Positions 23,784-31,121 of a DNA stretch of 64,000 nt are shown piece after piece. Every line of letters starts with the position of its first letter. Positions within the stretch are counted from its first letter, which is position 1. This DNA is from an uncultured bacterium. Its GTDB lineage: Bacteria; Actinomycetota; Coriobacteriia; Coriobacteriales; Coriobacteriaceae. Under the pieces are notes generated by a model. That model did no database searches. It was not told the DNA's origin and worked only from the letters and a program-made list of their open reading frames with translations. A program made the position numbers and the translations under genes. Location: the NCBI GenBank assembly GCA_905216145.1, contig CAJMST010000005.1, positions 75,020-139,019 of the forward strand, given 5' to 3'.

Positions 23784-24212
23784 CTATTTCTTAACGTGCT
23801 TGCCAGCACCCTTGCTGTCATCGGTGACCGAGATGAGCTGTCGGTCGGCCGCGCCATTGCGGCGTGCGCGGCGACGCTCCTCGGCATCGCCCGCGTCGGC
23901 GGCGGCGCGGTGAGCCTTGTTGACGTTAAAGACCTCGTCGTGCTTGCGCCACGGACCCACGGACTCGCCAAAGCTCATCTTAAGGCCGGCGATAAAGCCG
24001 CCGAGCCAGCCGATCGGCGCAAACTGCACCAGCGGGAACAGCGAAAACACCCAGGTCAGCAGGACGACTGCCGCCGCTCCCGCAAAGTTGGCGATCCAGT
24101 AGTCGCGCTTGGTGATGACGCGCTTTTCGCACGCCCACTGGCCGCACAAAAAGCCGATGTAGATCGCAAAGAGAAAGAGCACCAGCGCGAGCACCACGAA
24201 CGTCCAGCTCAT
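23784..24212 (-). CDS. Small membrane protein, function unknown
   Basis: The ATG at 24212 (GAGGAG upstream, 5 bp after the previous stop) gives 142 residues with two or three membrane helices in the first 80. A cationic cytoplasmic tail follows (EERRRARRN) ending in Lys residues. It sits between the His-tailed dehydrogenase and the HEAT protein in one apparent operon. No family is recognised. Confidence 0.6.
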   Translation of the reverse strand: MSWTFVVLALVLFLFAIYIGFLCGQWACEKRVITKRDYWIANFAGAAAVVLLTWVFSLFPLVQFAPIGWLGGFIAGLKMSFGESVGPWRKHDEVFNVNKAHRAAADAGDAEERRRARRNGAADRQLISVTDDSKGAGKHVKK

Positions 24213-24217
24213 GGGCG

Positions 24218-25297
24218 CTACTCCTCGTGATGGTGGCCGCAGCAGCACTCGTGGCCGTCATCATGGCCGTGGCCGCCGCAGCACTCGTGGTCCTCGCCAT
24301 GGTGGTGGCCGCAACCGCACTCGTGGTCGTCACCATGCTCGCCGCAACCGCAGCCGTCCTCGTGGGCACCGTGCTCCTCGGGGCGATACTGCGACCAGTC
24401 CAGACCGGCAGCGATGGCGTCGGCCTCCTCCTTGTAGAGGACCGTGATGGCCTGGGTGCCCAGCTTGGCACCACCGATGGCGTCGAGCATGTCGTAGAGC
24501 GTAAAGGCCACGTCGGCACCGGGCAGCGCGAGCTCGCGATCGTCGGCGTAAGCGAGCGCCAGGCGCAGGTCCTTAATGAAGTGCTCAACCATAAAGCCGG
24601 GCCTGTAGTCGCCGTCGAGCGCCTTGGGCGCCAGGCTCTCCATGGCGCCGGACTTACCGGTGCCACCCAGGATCATCTGACGGGTCTTCTCCAGATCGAG
24701 GCCGCTCAGCTCGGCAAACGCCAGCGCATCGGCCATGCCGACCATACAGGCGCCCAGCGACACCTGGTTGGCGAGCTTGGCAGCCTGGCCCTTGCCGGCG
24801 CCGTCGAAGCAGCAGATGGTTGCCGCAAAGGTGGAAAGGATATCGCGGACCGGCGCGATGTCGTTCTCGGTAGCGCCTACGATAGCCGTGAGCGTACCGG
24901 CGATAGCGCCCGACTCGCCACCGGTGACGGGGCAGTCAAATGCCATACGACCAGAAACCTGGGCGGCCTCGGCAATGTCACGCGCCAGCTCGGGCGAGCT
25001 CGTGGTGAGGTCGATCAGGACCGCGCCGGGCTTAGTGCACGCGAGCAGACCGTCGCCCGCCAGGTAGAGCTCCTCGACCTCGGAGGGATAACCCACCATG
25101 GTAAAGACGACATCGGCGTTCGCCGCGGCATCTGCCGGCGTATCGGCCCAAACGGCACCGCGCTCGATAAGCGCGGCAGCCTTGGACTTGGTGCGGTTGT
25201 TGACCGTGACGGGATAGCCGGCATCCAGGATGTGACCGGCGATGGGGGCACCCATAATTCCGGTGCCGATAAATGCGACGGAGAGCTTGTTTGCCAT
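24218..25297 (-). CDS. Beta-hydroxyacid dehydrogenase (GarR/3-HIBADH family) with a His/Cys-rich tail
   Basis: The start at 25297 (AAGGAAAGG upstream) gives 359 residues. FIGTGIMGAPIAGHIL is the Rossmann NAD(P) motif. DCPVTGGESGAIAGTL is the substrate-binding region, and GKGQAAKLANQ carries the catalytic Lys of this family (tartronate semialdehyde reductase or 3-hydroxyisobutyrate dehydrogenase). The last 53 residues contain 14 His and 9 Cys in patterns such as CGCGHHH and ECCCGHHH. That tail is absent from the usual family length of about 295-300 and looks like a metal store or metal sensor. Confidence 0.87.
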   Translation of the reverse strand: MANKLSVAFIGTGIMGAPIAGHILDAGYPVTVNNRTKSKAAALIERGAVWADTPADAAANADVVFTMVGYPSEVEELYLAGDGLLACTKPGAVLIDLTTSSPELARDIAEAAQVSGRMAFDCPVTGGESGAIAGTLTAIVGATENDIAPVRDILSTFAATICCFDGAGKGQAAKLANQVSLGACMVGMADALAFAELSGLDLEKTRQMILGGTGKSGAMESLAPKALDGDYRPGFMVEHFIKDLRLALAYADDRELALPGADVAFTLYDMLDAIGGAKLGTQAITVLYKEEADAIAAGLDWSQYRPEEHGAHEDGCGCGEHGDDHECGCGHHHGEDHECCGGHGHDDGHECCCGHHHEE

Positions 25298-25395
25298 GAA
25301 ACCTTTCCTTTTGGGTTGGGTGTTATTACCAGGTTGAATACTCGGTGCCAGCGCTTGGGCTGTGAGTCGAGGGCGATTACGGACGCAGCGCTTGC

Positions 25396-26349
25396 CTACT
25401 GGCCGCGCACACGGCGTGCGATGCGGTCGGAAAGCGAGGCTTTCTCGGCGCGGTTCTTGCCCCAAAACGCAAGCGCCACCATGCCGGGCCCCACGTGCGA
25501 GCCAATGGTAGGACCGACGGAACTACGGATAATCGTGACGTCGGCGCAACCTTCCTCCTTGCGAACGGCAGCCTCGAGCCAGTCACCATCCTTCTCGGCA
25601 TCGGCCGTCATGATGGCGATGGGCATGGTGCGATCGGGCACATAGTTCTCGCGGAACGACTTGAGGATGGACTTGAGCGCCTTCTTGCGGCCGCGGTTGA
25701 CGCCGATCAGCGACAGCGAGCCGGCAAGGTCGTAAGAGAGCTCGGGCTTGACGTCGAGCTTTGCCGTGAGCTGTGCCGCCGCAGGCGGAATGCGGCCGCC
25801 GGCAGCCAGCGCGTCAAAGCTCTCGAGCGTAAAGTAGCCGTGGACATAGGTCTTGGCCTCGTTTGCCCAGTCGACCAGCTGTTTGGCGGTGAGTCCCGCC
25901 GAGCGTTGACGGACGGCCTCGAGCGCCAAGAGCTCGCCGGTCGCACAGGGCAGAGCGTTGTCGACCACGTACAACTCAAAATCGGGATACTCGGCGCGCA
26001 CGGCATCTGCCGCCTGGCACGCGGAGTTGTAGCTCGACGACAGCGCCGAGGTAAAGCACAGGTAGACCGTGGGCGTGCCCTCTTTGGCGCACTCGGTAAA
26101 GAACTCGATATAGCGACCGAGCGACACGGCCGAGGTGGACACGCGGGCACCGGCGCGCATGCGGTCGTAGAACTCCTTGGGTGTGATGCTCGACCAGATG
26201 TCATCCGTGCGCTCCTCGCCATCGATAATGAAGGGGAAACCCAGGATATCGACATCGAGGTTCGCGGCGACCTCGGGGCTAAAGTCGCAGCAGGTATCGA
26301 CGACGATGCGGCAACGGTCCGAATGACCGGCGGATGCGGCCTTGTCCAT
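25396..26349 (-). CDS. DegV-family fatty-acid-binding protein
   Basis: The 317-residue protein shows the DegV pattern: VVDTCCDFSPEVAANLD near the N-terminus, SSITPKEFYDRM, RVSTSAVS and LCFTSALSSSYNSA. DegV/FakB proteins bind a fatty acid and present it to the kinase FakA. No fakA gene is in the window. The ATG at 26349 follows AAGGAG; the preceding TTG is a less likely start. Confidence 0.88.
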   Translation of the reverse strand: MDKAASAGHSDRCRIVVDTCCDFSPEVAANLDVDILGFPFIIDGEERTDDIWSSITPKEFYDRMRAGARVSTSAVSLGRYIEFFTECAKEGTPTVYLCFTSALSSSYNSACQAADAVRAEYPDFELYVVDNALPCATGELLALEAVRQRSAGLTAKQLVDWANEAKTYVHGYFTLESFDALAAGGRIPPAAAQLTAKLDVKPELSYDLAGSLSLIGVNRGRKKALKSILKSFRENYVPDRTMPIAIMTADAEKDGDWLEAAVRKEEGCADVTIIRSSVGPTIGSHVGPGMVALAFWGKNRAEKASLSDRIARRVRGQ

Positions 26350-26428
26350 CAAAGCGACTCCTTACGTAAAAAGGCGGCCACCCGCATGGGATGGCCGCCA
26401 ACCGTTAACTCATGCAAGTTAACGTATT

Positions 26429-27013
26429 TTACTCGTCAAGTGTTTCGATGCGGGGCTTGATGATGCCATATCCACCATTCTTACGGTGATACACCACATT
26501 GATGAGGCCAGTCGTCGCGTTCTCGAACACGTAGAAGTCGTGGCCGAGCAGATCGGTCTGCACCAGCGCCTGCTCCTCAGTCATCGGGGTGACATCGATG
26601 ACCTTCTCGCGGACGAGCAGGTCGTCCTCCTCCTCGGGCAGCAGCAGGTCGGCCAGATCCTCGACGCGCTCGACCGGTGCGACATCCGCCGCGCTGGCAC
26701 CGCCCTGGCGGTTGTCCACGACCTTGGTCTTGAACTTGCGCAGCTGGCGGGTGACCTTATCGGCGGAGAGGTCGATGGCGGCGTACATATCTGCACCGTG
26801 CTCGGCAACGCGAATCACCGAACCGCGAGCGCGAACCGTGACCTCGACGATTGCCGGGTTGGGATTCGAGGGGTTCTTCTCATAGCGAAGTACAACGTCG
26901 ACCGTCATGGGCTCGATATCGAAAACCTTGAGCGCCTCGCCGATCTTCTCATCCACATGCGCACGCAGAGCATCGGTTACCGTCGTCTTGCGTCCAGAAA
27001 CCTTGATATCCAT
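26429..27013 (-). CDS. hpf: Ribosome hibernation-promoting factor, long form
   Basis: The 194-residue protein starts MDIKVSGRKTTVTDALRAHV and has the N-terminal HPF/RaiA fold to about residue 95. The C-terminal dimerisation domain ends with NATTGLINVVYHRKNGGYGIIKP, the long-HPF signature that drives 100S ribosome formation. The ATG at 27013 has GGAG 7 nt upstream. The gene is preceded by a roughly 200-bp non-coding leader. Confidence 0.93.
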   Translation of the reverse strand: MDIKVSGRKTTVTDALRAHVDEKIGEALKVFDIEPMTVDVVLRYEKNPSNPNPAIVEVTVRARGSVIRVAEHGADMYAAIDLSADKVTRQLRKFKTKVVDNRQGGASAADVAPVERVEDLADLLLPEEEDDLLVREKVIDVTPMTEEQALVQTDLLGHDFYVFENATTGLINVVYHRKNGGYGIIKPRIETLDE

Positions 27014-27225
27014 ACGTGGCTCCAATCTGCCTCGGGGACTTACTGTACTGGCTATGTACCCATTGCCGTGCATTTAATCACGCGGATTCCTAAAGACCCG
27101 AATAACGATTGCTTGATACCGCATACCGAAGTCTCGTACTTTTCCACGGCAAAGTGCGCTATAGGAGGGCGTCGGCGGCTTTGTATTTGGTCCCGAAAAT
27201 TGGCTTTGACCTGCTAGTTTTATTT
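27014..27225 (-). ncRNA. Candidate raiA-type structured RNA leader upstream of hpf
   Basis: The region has no credible ORF. Its minus strand forms local stems, for example CGTG/CACG around ATTAAATG and GTAC/GTAC around ATAGCCA, close to the hpf start. A structured RNA class called the raiA motif is known directly upstream of raiA/hpf genes in Firmicutes and Actinobacteria. Position, size and strand fit, but I could not match the consensus base by base. Confidence 0.4.
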
Positions 27226-27230
27226 GGATG

Positions 27231-27264
27231 AAAAAGCCAGGCTCCCCTATTGGAGAAGCCCGGC
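27231..27264 (-). terminator. Terminator of the solute-binding lipoprotein gene
   Basis: A stem of about 12 bp (27236-27264) is followed on the minus strand by five T residues (27231-27235). Confidence 0.8.
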
Positions 27265-27330
27265 AGTGCGTGTTGAAACCGTGAAGAGGTGTCCTTTCCA
27301 ACGTATAGGAGACACCACCCCTAGCAATAA

Positions 27331-28356
27331 CTAGCTATTGAGTTTGTTAATGTCGTCGTCGGTGATGGTGCCTTCCTGGCTTGACGATTTGTCCTCGGAG
27401 GATGCGGTCTCATTGTTGGAATCGGAAGACTCGCTGCCGGAGGACGTGGTCTCACTGGACTCAGAGTCGCCCGGCTGCACGTTAGCGCCCGAAACCGTCT
27501 TAGTGGTGAGGTCGTAGGGCATCGTGCCATACCAGACAGAGTGGACCGCCTCGAGCGTGCCGTCGGCCGTAATACCGTCGAGGGCATCGCTCACGGCACG
27601 GCACAGCTCGTCATTGGACGAGAGGCCCGCAACACCAAGCGTCGAGGGTGCCTCGAGCGCACCGACATAGGAGACCTCGCTCATCAGGCGTGCAAGGTAG
27701 CCGCCGGCCGTGGAGTCGCAGATCACATAGTCGACCTCGCCGGACTCGAGCGCCTCAAAGCACTCGTTGATGTTGGAGTAGGTCTTTTGGTTGGCGGTAA
27801 TGCTCTGCTTGGCAAGCGCCTCCTGCGAGGCCGAGGACATCTGGACACCCAGGGTAGACGTGTTAAGGGTATCGGTGGAAACGCTTAGCGACCCACCATC
27901 GCTGGTTTTACCAAACACAGAAGCGGCATCGTACAGGCAGGTGCCGAGCGAGCTAACGTCCCCGTCTGTGGAGTTGATCTCGCCGATAAAGATATCAGCC
28001 TTTTTGTCGCCGAGCGCGGAACCTGCCGAGGACGCATCGACAAAGGCGACCTTAAGGCCCATGCGGCTTGCGAGGGCGCGGGCGGCGTCGACCGCATATC
28101 CCGTGAGCTCGCCGTCGGCGCCCTGCATGGCCTGCGGCGCATCGGAAGTATCGAGGGCAACCGTCAGGGTTCCGGGAGTGACCAGGGCATCGTCCGACAC
28201 CGCCGGCGTGACCGTCTCGTACTCGATCTGGTCGATCGTGGGAGTCGTGAACGTAGACAGAGGGTTGAACGCGCATCCGCTCAGGCCCAAAACGGCAATG
28301 ACCGCTGCGGTCCCAGCACCTAACCGAGCCGCGTGCATCAAGCTGCCCCTCACCAT
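27331..28356 (-). CDS. Family 3 extracellular solute-binding lipoprotein
   Basis: From the ATG at 28356 (AGGG upstream) the 341-residue protein has a signal peptide ending in the lipobox LGLSGC, so it should be anchored outside the membrane. LTVALDTSDAPQAMQ and GYAVDAARALASRMG match the start of amino-acid-binding proteins of ABC importers. The C-terminal 60 residues are a Ser/Glu-rich linker. No ABC permease or ATPase is adjacent, so it either works with distant partners or is a sensor. The ATG at 28338 is an alternative start. Confidence 0.82.
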   Translation of the reverse strand: MVRGSLMHAARLGAGTAAVIAVLGLSGCAFNPLSTFTTPTIDQIEYETVTPAVSDDALVTPGTLTVALDTSDAPQAMQGADGELTGYAVDAARALASRMGLKVAFVDASSAGSALGDKKADIFIGEINSTDGDVSSLGTCLYDAASVFGKTSDGGSLSVSTDTLNTSTLGVQMSSASQEALAKQSITANQKTYSNINECFEALESGEVDYVICDSTAGGYLARLMSEVSYVGALEAPSTLGVAGLSSNDELCRAVSDALDGITADGTLEAVHSVWYGTMPYDLTTKTVSGANVQPGDSESSETTSSGSESSDSNNETASSEDKSSSQEGTITDDDINKLNS

Positions 28357-28687
28357 GTCCACTACCCTGCCTTCTGTGTCGTATACAATCCGTGCGTTGC
28401 GCGGAATATCAGGTTGTTCCCACCAGCTGACCTGGTATTTGACCCCACACTTGCGCACCGGGGTGTTTGCTCGGGAGGCCGCAGCCACCTTCACGACTGA
28501 CCCGCTCGCCCGCGAGGCGGTATTGCCCCAAAGAAAGTAGAACGGACGGTGCGGCTTACATCTAGGACGCGCCATGATCGCGCCGCGCGCACGCGGTCGC
28601 TTACGTGGATCCCTTTGACCGCGTCTGTCTTGGACTAGGACGGGCATTTCGTCCGTCCGCAACCACAGCCTGGTAGGAACGTAGCGC
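28357..28687 (-). other. Long structured leader of the solute-binding protein gene
   Basis: About 320 bp separate a strong promoter from the start codon. The minus-strand sequence contains stems such as ACGCGGTC/GACCGCGT and GGACGG/CCGTCC. An in-frame extension is open through the whole leader, but its translation (Arg/Pro-rich) resembles no family and lacks a ribosome site. It could be a cis-regulatory RNA; I found no match to T-box, SAM or lysine riboswitch hallmarks. Confidence 0.4.
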
Positions 28688-28716
28688 ATTATAGCTAAGT
28701 TCAAGCTGAAGTTTAA
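28688..28716 (-). promoter_or_regulatory. Strong promoter for the lipoprotein leader
   Basis: On the minus strand TTAAAC (plus 28711-28716), a 17-bp spacer and a perfect TATAAT (plus 28688-28693) form a near-consensus promoter. Confidence 0.7.
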
Positions 28717-28789
28717 GGTTAAGGGCGTCATTCGCATCGCGCGCACAGATTTTGCAGGTCGGAGTGGGCTATTCATGCCCCTATGAAGC

Positions 28790-28816
28790 CCGGAGCTCCC
28801 CTACGGGGAGCTCCGG
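28790..28816. repeat. Perfect 12-bp hairpin
   Basis: CCGGAGCTCCCC and GGGGAGCTCCGG flank a 3-nt loop; a second short GC hairpin follows (to about 28840). No T-run is adjacent, so its role is unclear. Confidence 0.6.
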
Positions 28817-28841
28817 GGCGCCCTTCTTAGGGTGCCCCGGT

Positions 28842-29050
28842 CAAAATATGGCAAATATGAGTACTGCCACCAATTTAGTAACAGGCAATTTTGGCCTCTC
28901 GGACAGATTTTGCGCTCAGTGTCGCCAACCTGATGCTTAGTTATTCTACATTTGTTTATTATCTTCTCACTTTACGCCGCCTCCGAGTTCTAAATTCCTT
29001 GATTTTGCTGTTACTGATTTAGTGACAGTACTCATATTTGCCATATTTTG
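28842..29050. repeat. 209-bp AT-rich element with perfect 25-bp terminal inverted repeats
   Basis: Bases 28842-28866 and 29026-29050 are exact inverted repeats (core GGCAAATATGAGTACTG). Similarity continues inward on both sides (TTTAGTAACAG and its complement). The centre is AT-rich and non-coding. A related element with the same ends is at 43357-43552. It looks like a miniature mobile or repeat element; no transposase is near. This covers most of the gap 28717-29088. Confidence 0.75.
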
Positions 29051-29088
29051 TCCAGGGCATATGATTAACCCTCTATTTTCGACGCGAA

Positions 29089-30201
29089 TTAGACCGGCTT
29101 AAGCCCAAAACACGCCCGCAGCGTGTTAAGCAACGCCTCTTGCTTCTTCCTGCGGGCATCGACACGATTCCGGTACCGCTTTCGCATACGCTGGTGCATG
29201 CGCCATGCGAGCGCTTCCATCGCTTCCATGTCACAGAGCATTTCGTTGTTGACCGTCGCGACCTCGATTCCCATAGTAATCAAGCCCGTGTTGCGCTTTT
29301 CATCATGGATACGTCCCCTCCGAGAGGAATGGCCCAGCTCACCGTTGTATTCCAGGTCAAACCGGGCTGCTTCCTGATACGCATCGCAAACTGCATGCGG
29401 CATCCCCGAGATTGCCTGCGCACGGTCATCGAACTCGATCTTGTAGTCGGTCTTAAAAGGTCCGCAGGCAAACCCGCCATAGGAAAACGGAAGCGAAAAC
29501 AGGGCGAGCATGATGCACTCCATGGGTGAGCGCAGGTTTTCCGAAAGATAGGGACACAGACGCTGCAGCTGTTTGGCCGCGGTCCCCTTGCATACCGCGA
29601 GATAATCTGCCAGACGATCGGGCGTCAGCACCGGCTCGACCTCAAAGTAGCCCACATCTGGCGGTTGGTCCTTGTCCTTTGCAAGTTTGTTCACAACAGG
29701 CGAGCTGTAGGGAGGCAGAAACTTACCGCGATCGCTCAGTGAAATCTTGGAGCACAGCTCCTGGGCCAGGGCAAATGCCTGGATGCAACCGACTTCGCGT
29801 GCAACGGCAGCGCAAAGGGCCTTGGGAGACAAGCTGTATACCCCCGGCTCCACTTCCAGAATCGATCCGGCCGGCAACCCCGCGGAACAGACGGACCAAC
29901 TCACGCCAGGTATGCGGCGGCGCTGCGCCGCAGTCCCCACCAGCAGGCACAAGTCTTCTTGCACCTCGCCACTCGCGGCTCCAATTCGCACCAAATCTGA
30001 AAGGTAGATATCCCCGGCCGAAGGCGATGACGTACACAGCACGCGGCGCTCCTCCTCGGGATCGAGGTCTTTCCAGCTGATGTAGCCCATCTGCCGGCGC
30101 TCGGCGCGCATCATGCGCAACGCCGAGGCGCCCGTCAGGATCACGGAAGCCGCGAGCTGTTCTTTCGTCGGCTCGACGCGCTGGTTGATTTTTACCGCCA
30201 C
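29089..30201 (-). CDS. Uncharacterised protein with a DUF559-like PD-(D/E)XK C-terminal region
   Basis: The protein has about 370 residues. Residues from roughly 270 read RFDLEYNGELGHSS...HDEKRNTGLITMGIEVATV, matching the layout of DUF559/Vsr-like nuclease folds (D, then ExxGxxH, then D..R, then G.EV). The N-terminal half looks like the regulatory half of AbiEi-type proteins common in Coriobacteriia. The start is uncertain: GTG at 30201 has AGGGG 8 nt upstream, while TTG at 30219 would overlap the comF stop. A nuclease-fold regulator is inferred. Confidence 0.6.
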   Translation of the reverse strand: MAVKINQRVEPTKEQLAASVILTGASALRMMRAERRQMGYISWKDLDPEEERRVLCTSSPSAGDIYLSDLVRIGAASGEVQEDLCLLVGTAAQRRRIPGVSWSVCSAGLPAGSILEVEPGVYSLSPKALCAAVAREVGCIQAFALAQELCSKISLSDRGKFLPPYSSPVVNKLAKDKDQPPDVGYFEVEPVLTPDRLADYLAVCKGTAAKQLQRLCPYLSENLRSPMECIMLALFSLPFSYGGFACGPFKTDYKIEFDDRAQAISGMPHAVCDAYQEAARFDLEYNGELGHSSRRGRIHDEKRNTGLITMGIEVATVNNEMLCDMEAMEALAWRMHQRMRKRYRNRVDARRKKQEALLNTLRACFGLKPV

Positions 30202-30212
30202 ATGAACCACCC

Positions 30213-31019
30213 CTACCAAACGCGTGCGATAGCAAGGCCATCGACAGCCGCGGCACCGGCGCGCTTGAGTTCTGCCGAAGCCGCCGCCATCGTCGCGCCT
30301 GTGGTAATGACGTCATCGATAAGCAGCAGGCGGCGGCCCCGCACGTCCTCGACCGTCTCGTACATGCCTTGGGCGCGCTCGCGGCGCTCCTCACGACCGA
30401 GTTCTCGCTGGTCGCCATGCCCGTACTTGACGAGAGCATCGAGCAGGGGAACACCCGACAGCTCGCAAAATGGGCGCGCAATGGCCTCCATATGATCAAA
30501 ACCACGCCGCCGAAACGCTGCCGCCGTCGCAGGCACAAACACCACCGCATCCGCACCGGACAGCACACCTCCGTAGCGATCGGGCGCTACGACCTGGGCA
30601 TGCAGGGCGGTGTCGTAGAGCAGCTCCGCCAGATACGGAGCCAGACGTCGCTCGCCCGCATCCTTGTACGCTTTAATGATGCGCGGCAGCGGATGCGCAT
30701 AGACGGCGCACGCCAGGCAGCGATCGAGCGCCTCCGCCATTGCCGAGGACGTGCTCTCGACCGAACACTCAGTGCACAGCAAATCCCCAAACGGGGCGCC
30801 GCATCGGGTGCAGCTATGACGTGGGTCGATGAGCGTGAGCGCAGCCAGGCAGTCTTGGCAAATAAGCGTACCGGCGCGCTCGCAGCCGGCACATCGTGTT
30901 GGCGACAATGCCTCGAGCGCCTCGTACGTCGCGCGCTCGGCAAACGGTAGCAATTCGTCCGCAAACGGTAGGGCACCGACACTCTGCAGACGGCTCAATA
31001 TGTTCAGATGGCTCTTCAA
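30213..31019 (-). CDS. ComF-family phosphoribosyltransferase-like protein
   Basis: The 268-residue protein has an N-terminal zinc ribbon (CAGCERAGTLICQDC and CTRCGAPFGDLLCTEC) and the PRPP-binding motif LLIDDVITTGATM. ComF proteins take part in DNA uptake for natural transformation in some bacteria. No other competence gene is in the window. The downstream gene starts within about 12 bp, suggesting co-transcription. Confidence 0.88.
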   Translation of the reverse strand: MKSHLNILSRLQSVGALPFADELLPFAERATYEALEALSPTRCAGCERAGTLICQDCLAALTLIDPRHSCTRCGAPFGDLLCTECSVESTSSAMAEALDRCLACAVYAHPLPRIIKAYKDAGERRLAPYLAELLYDTALHAQVVAPDRYGGVLSGADAVVFVPATAAAFRRRGFDHMEAIARPFCELSGVPLLDALVKYGHGDQRELGREERRERAQGMYETVEDVRGRRLLLIDDVITTGATMAAASAELKRAGAAAVDGLAIARVW

Positions 31020-31022
31020 GAC

Positions 31023-31058
31023 ACAACCCTCCCTACGTTCGGTCGCAGGGAGGGTTGT
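31023..31058. terminator. Hairpin between ricT and comF
   Basis: Perfect 12-bp arms ACAACCCTCCCT (31023-31034) and AGGGAGGGTTGT (31047-31058) flank a 12-nt loop. The minus strand lacks a clear T-run after it, so it may be a weak terminator for the ricT transcript. Confidence 0.55.
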
Positions 31059-31121
31059 TGATTTGGCGCTATGATACCCCGATGCGCTCGGGGCAAGGCG
31101 GGCTAAATCCGCTCGCGGGCG

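Noticed and set aside
28381..28680. RNase P RNA, tmRNA or T-box in the leader
   Set aside because: The conserved GAGGAAAGUCC of RNase P, the tmRNA ends and the T-box UGGN bulge were looked for and not found.
28357..28776. In-frame N-terminal extension of the solute-binding protein
   Set aside because: It would put the lipobox signal peptide 140 residues inside the protein and would include promoter sequence (TATAAT at 28688). The ATG at 28356 is far more likely.
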